A DNA stretch of 32,391 nt from DASRCB01 sp035653295. GTDB lineage: Bacteria; Acidobacteriota; Terriglobia; Bryobacterales; Bryobacteraceae. The position numbers and the translations under genes were made by a program. The DNA is taken from NCBI GenBank assembly GCA_035653295.1, contig DASRCB010000289.1, positions 1-32,391 on the forward strand. The letters are read 5' to 3'. The notes under the pieces were generated by a model that made no database searches, had not been told where the DNA came from, and worked only from the letters and a program-made list of their open reading frames with translations. This document shows, in pieces, positions 8,381-16,679 of the stretch; position 1 is the first letter of the stretch, and each line of letters begins with the position of its first letter.

Positions 8381-9562
8381 ATGTCCGCGCTGTTGCCCAC
8401 GCTCCCGACGCGAAAGCCCTCCAACCCGGCTACGGCCGTGCTGGCCACGGCTGCGCTCATCGCTATTCTTTACTACGGCCGCGTGTTCCTGATTACGGTG
8501 GTGATCTCGCTGATCATTGCCTTTCTGCTGGACCCGCTGGTGGGGCTGTTCGTCCGGCTACGCCTGCCGAGAGGGCTGGCCGCCTTCGTCGTCTGTGCGG
8601 CGGCGATCGTGGGCCTCTATCTGGTGGGGCTGGGCGCCTATACAGAGATCGCCGGCCTGGCCGAGGACCTGCCGCGATACAGCGGGCGCATCAACGCCAT
8701 GGTGGACAGCGTGGCGACTCGGGTCGACGACGCCGAGAATAAGACCATCCAGCTGGTCGTTCCGAAGCGATTCCGGGGCGAAGCGCAGCAGGGGCCCGCT
8801 CAGCCGACGCCCGGCATTACCACCGCCACGGGTCCGGTGACGCGCGGAAGGCGAAGAGCCGCGCCGCCAGTACAGCCGGTTACGACGGGCATCCCGGAGG
8901 TGCGCATCCACGAGGAGACGCCGCCCCTGTTCTCCTATCTGTACGGCTATCTGCGGAACTTCTACGACGTGCTCCTGATGGCCAGTTTCGTCCCATTTCT
9001 GGTCTATTTCATGCTGAGTTGGCGCGATCACCTGAGGCGCACATTCCTGTACCTGTTCAGCGGCGCGGAGCGCCAGGTGGCCGCGCGGACGTGGGAAGGG
9101 GTGGCCGACATCGCCCGCGCGTATGTTATCGGAAATTTTGTTCTCGGCGTAATGCTGAGCACCTTCAGCTCGGCATTCTTCTTCAGCATTGGCATGCCCT
9201 ATTGGCTGCTCGTTGGCATACTCAGCGGCTTTCTGAGCCTCGTGCCTTACGTCGGGCTGCCTCTCGCCGTGCTGCCGCCGGTGCTGGCCGGCATCGCCAT
9301 TTACAACGAACCGGCCATCTACCTGCTGATCGCCCTGATTATCGTCGTGCTGCACCTGATCGCCCTCAACCTGCTGTACCCCAAAATCGTGGGTGCGCGG
9401 GTGCATCTGAATCCGCTTGTGGTCACGGTGGCGCTCATGTTCTGGGGCACCATCTGGGGCGGTATCGGCCTGTTGCTCGCGGTGCCCATCACGGCGGGTA
9501 TCAAGGCCGTTTGCGATAACGTGACCGGGTTGGAAGCGTACGGCAAGTTTCTGGGCGATTGA
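8381..9562 (+). CDS. AI-2E/PerM-family membrane permease
   Basis: The 393-aa protein has the layout of the AI-2E transporter (PerM/UPF0118) family. An N-terminal set of helices (residues ~20-90) and a soluble segment are followed by a C-terminal set of helices with the conserved G-x-L-S-L-V-P-Y-V-G (about residues 283-292) and the closing ILLAVPITAGIKAV-like region. The soluble loop near residues 130-175 is rich in Pro, Arg and Gln, longer and less ordered than in many homologues. Members export or import diverse small molecules, and some act as Na+/H+ antiporters. The substrate cannot be assigned. No good ribosome site precedes the ATG. Confidence 0.88.
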   Translation: MSALLPTLPTRKPSNPATAVLATAALIAILYYGRVFLITVVISLIIAFLLDPLVGLFVRLRLPRGLAAFVVCAAAIVGLYLVGLGAYTEIAGLAEDLPRYSGRINAMVDSVATRVDDAENKTIQLVVPKRFRGEAQQGPAQPTPGITTATGPVTRGRRRAAPPVQPVTTGIPEVRIHEETPPLFSYLYGYLRNFYDVLLMASFVPFLVYFMLSWRDHLRRTFLYLFSGAERQVAARTWEGVADIARAYVIGNFVLGVMLSTFSSAFFFSIGMPYWLLVGILSGFLSLVPYVGLPLAVLPPVLAGIAIYNEPAIYLLIALIIVVLHLIALNLLYPKIVGARVHLNPLVVTVALMFWGTIWGGIGLLLAVPITAGIKAVCDNVTGLEAYGKFLGD

Positions 9563-9926
9563 CTCCGCGCGGACGGGGCGGATCCTGTACCGTGCCTTGC
9601 GACTCGGTGACCGCTGTGGCGCAGATCAGTGTCATTGATGTATAGTTAGTAGTTTGTCCAGAGTCTGTGTCAACGGTCCGCACGCGACACGGCAGGTGCT
9701 CGCGCGTGCGGCCAGAGTTCTGCGTCGTCGCCGCAACCCATGGCGGCGCTGATGCCGGACTCGATGCCGGCGCAGTGAAGACGCGGCTGCGTGCTCCACT
9801 TCTCGCCCGTAAGCATTAATGGATAGCGTTCGTCCGCGTGTAACCCGCGTTGAACCCCAGGAGCCGCTTGAGGAAACCACTGATTGAATGGACATACCTG
9901 CCTGTCCGCAAAATCTCCGCTGATTG
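9563..9926 (+). promoter_or_regulatory. Long leader with -10-like box and 9-bp hairpin
   Basis: These 364 bases hold no convincing gene. A TATAGT box sits at 9641-9646 in the context TGTATAGTTA. It is followed by a perfect 9-bp inverted repeat: CCGCACGCG at 9678-9686 and CGCGTGCGG at 9703-9711, with a 16-nt loop. No T-run follows, so it is not a classical terminator. If the box is the promoter of the polysaccharide genes, their mRNA has a leader of about 275 nt containing this hairpin. No -35 or ribosome site was found. Confidence 0.35.
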
Positions 9927-11021
9927 ATGGCTAAGCTACTTCTTTTATTTGAGGACGACTGGGAAATCGGCGGCGATGGCCGGGGGCAGGTCATCGAGCA
10001 GCAGCTCATGCCGGTCTTCTTCCTGCTGCGTCTGGCGCAGGAACTTCCGCTGCGTTTTAACTTCATGGCCGAGGCGATGCAGCAGGTGGCCATGTCGCGT
10101 TATAACAGCAAGCCGCTGCTGGCCGCCCAGGCCTCTTTCTGGACTTCGACCGTTCAGCTGATGCTGAAGTCCGGCCATGACGTCCAGTTGCACATTCACC
10201 CACAATGGCATGAGCTGTCCGAAAAGGGCGCGTTCCTTGTACCCAGCCGAAAATGGAATCTCGCGGCGTATCCGCCGGCTGACATCGAGTGTATTGTCTC
10301 CGAGGCGGAGCGGGTCATCGGCGAAGCGGCGCAGGCCGTAGCTCCGCAATTCCGGCTGAATGCCTACAAAGCCGGTTCGTGGGCGCTGCAACCCTCTCTC
10401 CCGCTGCTCGACGTTCTGCGCAATCACGGGATCCGGTACGTGATCGGCCCGGGCGCAGGCATTTGCTTTAACGGGCCCGAATTTCGCGCTGACTGGAGCA
10501 ACCTGGAAGAACCAGTCGTCCCATACTACCCTCGGCTCGACGATGCCGCCCGCAAGTCGCCCACGGACTGCGGCGTTGTTATTTTTCCGATTCCGTACGT
10601 CCGCATGTCGCCGCGGATGCATTTGGCTCGGCTCACAAATGCGCTGCGTTCCCGAGTGGTCTCGCCGGCCGATTGGACGCCTCACCTTGGATACAGTTAC
10701 CCGCCGGAACTGCAAGCCCCCGATCCGATGGGCCGTGTCTCCGCCTTTCGACCGCTGCGGACCTACGAGGTGTGCGATCGGGGGCTGACCTTCATGCGTG
10801 CGGCCCTCGATCAGGTCTTCGCTCGATACCTCAAACTCGATCGCAGCGAGGTTCCTGTCGTGCTGCAAATGCACACCAAGGGTTTCATCGGCAACTTCGG
10901 CGCCCTGCGCGCGTTGTTTCAGTACATGTGCGAGCGCTACCGCGGCCAGTTCGAGTGCCTCCTGTTTCGTGAACTCCCGGATATCGAAAAATCTCGCCCG
11001 TTCGTCCTTCCGAACTCATGA
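9927..11021 (+). CDS. WalW-like polysaccharide deacetylase family protein
   Basis: This 364-aa protein resembles the NodB-fold deacetylase branch called WalW in some LPS clusters. The N-terminus carries an acidic cluster (LLFEDDWEIGGD) where the catalytic Asp would lie. A metal-site segment reads GHDVQLHIHPQWHE, and FRLNAYKAGSWALQP and VLQMHTKGF follow. Such enzymes remove acyl groups from amino sugars of glycans. The soluble appearance (no signal peptide) suggests a cytosolic sugar or lipid-linked substrate. The first Met could be a TTG one codon upstream. Its stop overlaps the start of the formyltransferase by four bases (ATGA), so the pair acts together. Substrate unknown. Confidence 0.75.
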   Translation: MAKLLLLFEDDWEIGGDGRGQVIEQQLMPVFFLLRLAQELPLRFNFMAEAMQQVAMSRYNSKPLLAAQASFWTSTVQLMLKSGHDVQLHIHPQWHELSEKGAFLVPSRKWNLAAYPPADIECIVSEAERVIGEAAQAVAPQFRLNAYKAGSWALQPSLPLLDVLRNHGIRYVIGPGAGICFNGPEFRADWSNLEEPVVPYYPRLDDAARKSPTDCGVVIFPIPYVRMSPRMHLARLTNALRSRVVSPADWTPHLGYSYPPELQAPDPMGRVSAFRPLRTYEVCDRGLTFMRAALDQVFARYLKLDRSEVPVVLQMHTKGFIGNFGALRALFQYMCERYRGQFECLLFRELPDIEKSRPFVLPNS

Positions 11022-12193
11022 TCGCCAGTGCGTCTCTCGCCGACCTGACGGCCGCCGACCCCGGAGCAGCGCCGCTAACCGCGGCCACCATCGAACAACT
11101 CGCCGCCGGCGATCGCACCTTCTGGTTGCGATTGAACGCCACATTCCGCCACAATCCCCGTGTGCTGGACAATCTCCTGCGCCGGGTGCATTTTGCGCGC
11201 CGGCGCATGCAGCCGCCGGAGATGGTGGCGGGAATTGCCCGATATCTTGCTGCTGGATATGCTCTCACCACTGACGTCCGCTATTACAACGAGTTCCTGT
11301 GGACGGCGGGGACGCTTTTTCCTGCCGTGGCCGATGAACTGCGGCAACAGTATCGGCATGCGCTGGCTGGCTACGGTGGATACTATCCATTTCCTGGTGT
11401 TCCGCGCGACGTCGTAGCGGCGTTTGTCAGGAGCCAACCGCCCATCCCGGCCGAGGTGTCCGGCAGCGGCAAGCGACTGTTCCTGCTGGGCCAACCGTTC
11501 CGATTCACACGCCTGGCGAGCCGCGCGAGGCGCGCCGGCTTCCACACTTCAGTCGATGTTTTCGTCGTGCGCAGACGCGGCAAAGGCGTGCGGGACCGAC
11601 TCAAATCATCGCGTGCCGGACTCCGGGTTGCCAACCTGGCCAAAGGTGTTGTCCGCGGATATCGAATCGTGGATCGCGCACTCGACGATCCGGACCTCGG
11701 ACGCTGGTATCAGCAGCAACGCGCGGACGTCGCGGTCCAGCGCATCGGCGAGATTCTCAGAGCGAATCTGCTGGCTGGATTCCCCCTCGGCGTGCTGAAC
11801 GATCATCAGGCCGTCCTGCCGTGGGTCCGTGGGTGGCAGAGTTTGGAGTGGTCTGTGCTTTACGGCTTCCCCGGCGGCGCGACCGTGCACCTGATCGACG
11901 AGGGCCTCGATACAGGTCCCATTGTTCGTACGTGGGCTTATTCGCCGCTTTCGAACGAGACGCTCGCCGACTTCGGCGCCCGCATTCTGTCCCGGAGCGA
12001 CGAGCGTTTTTTTGACGCCCTGGCCTTGCGCGTCCACGGTGTGGCGCTCCAGCCGAATCCCGCCGACGCCGGGTTGCAGCATTTCGAAATCCACCCGCAA
12101 ATCATGGACGAGATCGCCGGCCCGATTATGGCCCGTTACACGGCCGACCAATCCGTCCGTGTGCACGGGGAATCAACGCGCCGTTCGGATTAG
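11018..12193 (+). CDS. Formyltransferase-domain protein, likely sugar N-formyltransferase
   Basis: The 391-aa protein has a C-terminal formyltransferase core (about residues 150-330). The expected Asn/His/Asp active site is visible as N261 and H263 in GVLNDHQAVLPWVRG and D298 in DEGLDTGPIV; ATVHLIDEG is also typical. The N-terminal ~150 residues, helical and rich in Arg and Tyr, are not part of the core and I do not recognise them. Enzymes of this fold move a formyl group from N10-formyltetrahydrofolate to Met-tRNA, glycinamide ribotide or amino sugars. The polysaccharide setting favours an amino sugar. It is coupled to the upstream deacetylase and overlaps the convergent flippase stop by four bases. 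Confidence 0.82.
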   Translation: MIASASLADLTAADPGAAPLTAATIEQLAAGDRTFWLRLNATFRHNPRVLDNLLRRVHFARRRMQPPEMVAGIARYLAAGYALTTDVRYYNEFLWTAGTLFPAVADELRQQYRHALAGYGGYYPFPGVPRDVVAAFVRSQPPIPAEVSGSGKRLFLLGQPFRFTRLASRARRAGFHTSVDVFVVRRRGKGVRDRLKSSRAGLRVANLAKGVVRGYRIVDRALDDPDLGRWYQQQRADVAVQRIGEILRANLLAGFPLGVLNDHQAVLPWVRGWQSLEWSVLYGFPGGATVHLIDEGLDTGPIVRTWAYSPLSNETLADFGARILSRSDERFFDALALRVHGVALQPNPADAGLQHFEIHPQIMDEIAGPIMARYTADQSVRVHGESTRRSD

Positions 12194-13758
12194 ACAGTGG
12201 CGCTGTTCAGACGCCGCCGCGCGAGGCCGCGACTCAGGACAGACCGCGTTCGCTGGTCGGAAACCGCAAGCACGAACATCGCGGCTCCGAACCAAAGCGC
12301 TCCGGCCGCCACGATCGAAAGCCAGGAGTGAAGATGCGACCGCAATCCGCCAACTTCGGCAATTGACAGCATGACAACGCAAACCAAGGTCAGCTTCAGG
12401 AATTCCGGCCGTTCTGTTTTAGGGGTCGAAAGCTCGTTCAGCAGCGCCCGGTGATTATAGATGCCGGCTGCAATCGAAGTCAGAAGCGCCGCAAGTGGCG
12501 GGCCGGTGATCCCCACCACGGCAGTGAGTGAAAACACGAGCGCAATACGGCAGACCGCTTCCACGATCATGTAACCGCAGCCCCGAACGATGGGCCCGGA
12601 GGCGCGATACAGATAATTCGCCATGAAGGACCATCCCGTGGTCACCGACTGAATGGCAAGGACCAGAGTCAGGTACTGCCCGCCGTAAACGCTCGGATTC
12701 GTCCATCGTGAAACAAAGCTGCCGTTACATGCCAGGAAGGCAGTGGCGCCGGCGACACCCAAACTGATCCGAAATGCCAGCAGTTCAGAGTAAACACCCA
12801 CCGCCCGGCGTGCCTCGGCGGAGGCTACCAGGTGCGAAAAGCTGCCGTAAGCGCTGAAGGTGATGCTGTCGCCGAGGGAACGAACCAGATCGATGAGCCG
12901 GCGGCTGGCGAGCATTACCGTAGCCATGCGCGGGCCGAGTATCAGTCCGACGGCAAGAAGGTCGGTCTGCATGAGCGCGGCATACGCCAGACCGGAAGCG
13001 GTCATCACCGGTGTCGAATGCTTCAATTCGTCGAGAACAGCGCGGTCGATTCGCAGGCTGCGCCTGATCTCGAGCGGCATCACCCGGAAGTAGAAGATGA
13101 AACTACCGATCCACACGACAGCGGAGCGCGCGCTCATTCCGATTGCCAGCCCCATTACGCCGTAACCGGTCAGTACGAGCACGAGGCTGACAACAAAACC
13201 CGCCAGGGACCCAAGCACCTGGAAAGCGTATAAGAGGCCCGTCTCCTGAATCCCTCGACCAACGGCCACCACCGCGTTGTTCAACAGTCCGATTGCTGTC
13301 GCGACGCCCCCGACCGCAAAGGCGAGCCGCAGTGCAGCCTGCTGGCCGGGATCGAGGGTCGGGAACCACGACGGCAGCAGCACCGCGATTACGGTGGTGA
13401 TCGCCGCGACAAGGATCGAGACGGCGCTGAGGACGGCAAATCCCGTGCCGAACCAGGCTCCGGCATCGCGGGCATCCTGGCGCGCGTGGGCCGCGCCGAT
13501 CCGCTGCACCACCTGGTTGGGCAAGCCAAGGTCGAAATTCTGCGCCCACACCAGCAGGTCCCCGGAACTGGACCATGCGCCAAGAAGCTTTGCGCCCAGT
13601 TGCCGGAGATTCACCGGCACCATCACCAGCGCCTGAACGGAACTCACCGCTGTCTGGCTGAGCAGCCCCAGGACGGCCTGGATCGTCGCCTTTCCGCGGC
13701 TGGGCGCCCGCGATTGGGTGCTCGCCTGCGTTGCTGCCGCTCCGTGCTCGGACTTCAT
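12190..13758 (-). CDS. Wzx-type polysaccharide flippase
   Basis: The 522-aa protein is strongly hydrophobic with about 12-14 predicted membrane helices beginning near residue 27, in the pattern of the MOP/Wzx exporter superfamily. It likely moves an undecaprenyl-linked glycan repeat unit across the inner membrane. The assignment rests on topology and neighbours rather than on a sharp motif. An ATG at 13758 is chosen over a TTG two codons upstream; no strong ribosome site is seen. The stop TAA and the stop TAG of the formyltransferase share the four bases TTAG at 12190-12193. The 171-bp gap to the dehydrogenase behind it shows no clear promoter. Confidence 0.83.
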   Translation of the reverse strand: MKSEHGAAATQASTQSRAPSRGKATIQAVLGLLSQTAVSSVQALVMVPVNLRQLGAKLLGAWSSSGDLLVWAQNFDLGLPNQVVQRIGAAHARQDARDAGAWFGTGFAVLSAVSILVAAITTVIAVLLPSWFPTLDPGQQAALRLAFAVGGVATAIGLLNNAVVAVGRGIQETGLLYAFQVLGSLAGFVVSLVLVLTGYGVMGLAIGMSARSAVVWIGSFIFYFRVMPLEIRRSLRIDRAVLDELKHSTPVMTASGLAYAALMQTDLLAVGLILGPRMATVMLASRRLIDLVRSLGDSITFSAYGSFSHLVASAEARRAVGVYSELLAFRISLGVAGATAFLACNGSFVSRWTNPSVYGGQYLTLVLAIQSVTTGWSFMANYLYRASGPIVRGCGYMIVEAVCRIALVFSLTAVVGITGPPLAALLTSIAAGIYNHRALLNELSTPKTERPEFLKLTLVCVVMLSIAEVGGLRSHLHSWLSIVAAGALWFGAAMFVLAVSDQRTRSVLSRGLARRRLNSATV

Positions 13759-13929
13759 GACCAATGGCGACGCGCTGCGTCCCGCTGCGTTCGCGACCTA
13801 ACGCGTGCCGAGACGCAGAGCACATTCCGAAACTCGGGAGAGCCTGACATGGTTTTCGTCAACCTATAGAAGCGGCTGGAAGCGGCCCGCCTGCAACCTG
13901 TGCAAACGGCTTGAATACCCGGCGATGAT

Positions 13930-15249
13930 TTACAGCCGGCAAATCTTCGTCGACTGCCGGCCTTTATACGCGTTGCGCGTATCGACGATGAGCTGCGCTC
14001 GTTCGAGGATACCGTCGTAGTCGAAATCGGTATGGTTGGTCACCACCACGCAGCAGTCCGCCGCCGCCGCGGCTTCGAGCGAATCCTGCGACTCCAGGTC
14101 GATGCCGTCCAGCCGCAGCTTCGGAACGTATGGGTCGCTGTAGCTGATCTTCGCTCCCCGGCGCTGCAGCAGCAGGATGATATCCAGCGCGGGCGACTCA
14201 CGCATGTCGTCGATGTCCCGTTTGTAGGCTACGCCCAGGACATGCACGCGCGAGCCCTTCAGCGGCTTGGCCGCCTCGTTCAGCGCGTTCTGGATCTTGT
14301 CCACCACGAAATGCGGCATCTGCCCGTTGATGTAGCCGGCCAGTTCGATGAAGCGCGCTTCCACGCCGGCCTGCTTCGACTTCCAGGACAGGTAGAACGG
14401 GTCGATTGGAATGCAGTGGCCACCCAGCCCCGGTCCGGGATAGAAGGGCATAAAGCCGAACGGTTTCGTAGCCGCGGCGTCGATTACCTCCCAGATGTTG
14501 ATGCCCATGCGGTCGCACATCAGCGCCAGTTCATTCACCAGGCCGATGTTGATCATGCGGAAGGTGTTCTCCAGCAGCTTGGCCATCTCCGCGGCAGTGG
14601 TGGAGCTGACCGGGACCACGTGCTCAAGCGCCTGGCGATAAAACAGGCTGCCCAGCCGCGTGCAGTCGGGCGTCACGCCGCCCACCACTTTGGGAATGTT
14701 CCTGGTCTGATATTTCGGGTTACCAGGATCCACGCGCTCAGGCGAAAAGCACAGGAAGAAATCCCGGCCCACCTTCAGCCCGTTCTTTTCCAGCAGGGGA
14801 AGCACCAGTTCGTCGGTGGTGCCGGGATACGTGGTGGATTCGAGAATGACCAGCGTCTCCGGGCGGAAGTGCGCGGCAATCTGCTCGCATGCCGACACGA
14901 TGAAGCTCATGTCCGGGTCTTTTGTTTTCCGCAGCGGTGTGGGCACGCAGATGTTGATCGTATCCAGTTCGGAGCAGACGGAAAAATCCGTAGTGGCCCG
15001 GAACTTCTTCTCGGACACCAGCGGACCGAAGGTGCTGGTGGAAACATCCTGCACGTGGGAAATGCCGCGGTTCAGGGTGGCGACGCGCTCCTCCTGGACG
15101 TCGATGCCCGTGACCTGGAATCCGGCGCCGGCGAACTCAACCGCCAGGGGCAGGCCCACATAGCCGAGGCCCACGATGCCAACGCGCGCCGTGCGCGATT
15201 CGATTTTGGACTGCAGCGCTTCGGCCGCGGCCGCCGTTTGGGTTTTCAT
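13930..15249 (-). CDS. UDP-sugar 6-dehydrogenase (WbpA/VipA-like)
   Basis: The 439-aa enzyme belongs to the UDP-glucose/UDP-GlcNAc dehydrogenase family. The N-terminal NAD domain starts with VGIVGLGYVGLPLA, then come NICVPTPL, the LVILESTTYPGTTDE strand and the SPERVDPG motif. The catalytic cysteine is C279 in GGHCIPIDP, and the C-terminal UDP-binding domain carries GVAYKRDIDDMRESPA. The sequence style is closer to the WbpA/VipA group, which oxidises UDP-GlcNAc or UDP-GalNAc to the uronic acid, than to Ugd, but substrate choice is not proven. It supplies an acidic precursor for surface polysaccharide. It is divergent from galE. Confidence 0.9.
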   Translation of the reverse strand: MKTQTAAAAEALQSKIESRTARVGIVGLGYVGLPLAVEFAGAGFQVTGIDVQEERVATLNRGISHVQDVSTSTFGPLVSEKKFRATTDFSVCSELDTINICVPTPLRKTKDPDMSFIVSACEQIAAHFRPETLVILESTTYPGTTDELVLPLLEKNGLKVGRDFFLCFSPERVDPGNPKYQTRNIPKVVGGVTPDCTRLGSLFYRQALEHVVPVSSTTAAEMAKLLENTFRMINIGLVNELALMCDRMGINIWEVIDAAATKPFGFMPFYPGPGLGGHCIPIDPFYLSWKSKQAGVEARFIELAGYINGQMPHFVVDKIQNALNEAAKPLKGSRVHVLGVAYKRDIDDMRESPALDIILLLQRRGAKISYSDPYVPKLRLDGIDLESQDSLEAAAAADCCVVVTNHTDFDYDGILERAQLIVDTRNAYKGRQSTKICRL

Positions 15250-15278
15250 GCTGTTGCTCTGCTTTCTGGTGAACTTCT

Positions 15279-15284
15279 ATTGTA
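15279..15284 (-). promoter_or_regulatory. -10-like box for the UDP-sugar dehydrogenase
   Basis: TACAAT on the minus strand (5 of 6 to consensus) lies 29 nt before the ATG at 15249. The -35 region at a 16-18 nt spacing is poor, so this is a tentative promoter in the 139-bp divergent gap. Confidence 0.35.
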
Positions 15285-15325
15285 GTCGGCTGCGGTTCAC
15301 GACAGAAGCCCGCGAAACCAGGGAC

Positions 15326-15333
15326 TGTATAGT
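15326..15333 (+). promoter_or_regulatory. -10-like box for galE
   Basis: TGTATAGT sits 55 nt before the galE ATG. The ten bases TGTATAGTTA also occur at 9639-9648 ahead of the deacetylase gene. No good -35 is present. A short hairpin (GGGCC/GGCCC, loop TTC) lies between the box and the start codon, at about 15354-15366. Confidence 0.35.
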
Positions 15334-15388
15334 TAAGGTACCTCTCGGTTTCGGGGCCTTCGGCCCAGTACGCGAGGTTACGATTCCA

Positions 15389-16360
15389 ATGGCCAGAATA
15401 CTCGTGACCGGCGGCGCCGGCTACATCGGAGCGCACACCGCGCACCTGTTGAAATCGCGCGGCTACGAGCCCGTTATCATCGACGATTTGTCGCGGGGGC
15501 ATGAACATAACGTGCGCGGTCTGCCGTTCCATCGCCTCTCGATCGCGGACACCGCTGCGGTCGCATCAGTCATGAAAGCCGAGGGCGTGGAGGCGGTGAT
15601 CCATTTTGCCGCCTATATCGCCGTCGGAGAGTCCACGAAGGTTCCCGAGCTTTACTTCCACAACAACGTGGGCGGCTCGATTTCCCTGCTCTCAGCGATG
15701 ATGCAAGCCGGGGTTTCGCGAATCGTGTTCTCTTCCACCGCCGCGGTGTACGGCCTCCCCGCGGTCTCGCCCATTCCGGAGACATCGCCGTTTGCTCCCG
15801 TAAGCCCATACGGCGAATCGAAAGTAATGGTGGAAAAGATTCTCGCCTGGATGGACCAGTTCCGCGGGGTGCGCAGCATCGCGCTGCGGTATTTCAACGC
15901 CTGCGGGGCCGAGCCTGGCCTGGGCCTCGGCGAGGAGCATGAGCCTGAGACGCATCTTATTCCGCTGCTGATCCGGGCGGTGCGAACCGGCGACCCGATC
16001 ACGCTGTTTGGGGACGATTATCCGACTCCCGACGGAACCTGCATCCGCGACTACGTTCACGTCAGCGATCTCGCCGACGCCCATATTTTGGCCCTGGAAG
16101 ATCTGGCCCGTGGCGGCGCTTCGAACCAATTCAATGTCGGCACCGGCGCCGGGCATTCCGTAAGGCAGGTGCTGCAGGCGGTCGAGCAGGTCGCCGGCAA
16201 ACCCGTGCCTTTCCGCATGGGGCCGCGTCGCGAGGGCGACGCGCCGGCGCTGGTGGCCAATTCCGACCGGCTGAAGCAGACGCTGGGCTGGCGTCCGCGC
16301 TACACGGACTTGCGGGAGATCGTCCAGACCGCCTGGGAATTCGCAGAACAACGCGCGTGA
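15389..16360 (+). CDS. galE: UDP-glucose 4-epimerase
   Basis: The 323-aa enzyme is an extended short-chain dehydrogenase. NAD binding is shown by VTGGAGYIGAH (residues 6-16), with S115/S116 in FSSTAAVYG and the catalytic Y141 and K145 in SPYGESK. ALRYFNACGAEP and GTCIRDYVHVSDLADAH are GalE signatures. It interconverts UDP-glucose and UDP-galactose, or the N-acetyl forms, and feeds the polysaccharide pathway. The frame is open 71 codons further upstream, but the ATG at 15389 begins exactly at the family N-terminus and has GAGG about 11 nt before it. Confidence 0.95.
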   Translation: MARILVTGGAGYIGAHTAHLLKSRGYEPVIIDDLSRGHEHNVRGLPFHRLSIADTAAVASVMKAEGVEAVIHFAAYIAVGESTKVPELYFHNNVGGSISLLSAMMQAGVSRIVFSSTAAVYGLPAVSPIPETSPFAPVSPYGESKVMVEKILAWMDQFRGVRSIALRYFNACGAEPGLGLGEEHEPETHLIPLLIRAVRTGDPITLFGDDYPTPDGTCIRDYVHVSDLADAHILALEDLARGGASNQFNVGTGAGHSVRQVLQAVEQVAGKPVPFRMGPRREGDAPALVANSDRLKQTLGWRPRYTDLREIVQTAWEFAEQRA

Positions 16361-16387
16361 GCTGCGTGCACGCCATCACGCTGCCCG

Positions 16388-16626
16388 TCAGGTGCATTCG
16401 CCCGTCTCATATAGCTCGATCAGAAACCTGTACGCCTCGAGGTCGTCGCACTGCAAGCGCATGCGATTGGAGATCGCCGGCCGTCGCCTTCGATCGTGTA
16501 TATGGCAAATCCCTGCGGCTCTGGACGCAAACCGGCTGTGATGCGCAGAATTGCCGCCGTCATCACCGGAGTTGTTGCGCTGGCCGGGGTGATCTGCGGA
16601 CAAGGTTCAGCGCGGCGCTTCAGCAA
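16388..16626 (-). pseudogene. Possible frameshifted small ORF
   Basis: In the 319-bp gap after galE, two minus-strand frames show protein-like stretches that run into each other. One (towards 16484-16560) reads PQGFAIYTIEGDG. The other (16388-16470) ends LQCDDLEAYRFLIELYETG, with GC-rich third positions. Joining them by a frameshift near 16470 would give one short protein. I recognise no family, and chance is a real alternative. Confidence 0.22.
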
Positions 16627-16630
16627 CTAA
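16541..16630 (+). CDS. Orphan signal-peptide-like mini-ORF
   Basis: This 29-codon ORF encodes a classic signal-peptide shape: a basic start (MRR), a hydrophobic core (IAAVITGVVALAGVI), then five polar residues and a TAA. Either it is the remnant of a secreted protein gene whose body is lost, or it is a chance ORF. There is no clear ribosome site. Confidence 0.2.
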   Translation: MRRIAAVITGVVALAGVICGQGSARRFSN

Positions 16631-16679
16631 GTGATAGTGTGCCAAGGCAGGTTGATATGCTGCCTCTGCGTCAGACCTG

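Noticed and set aside
14032..15285. 417-codon plus-strand frame antisense to the UDP-sugar dehydrogenase
   Set aside because: It is the shadow of the dehydrogenase gene, with a His/Arg-rich composition and no family.
15176..15388. 71-codon N-terminal extension of galE
   Set aside because: It overlaps the start of the divergent dehydrogenase gene, and the family N-terminus begins at the ATG at 15389.
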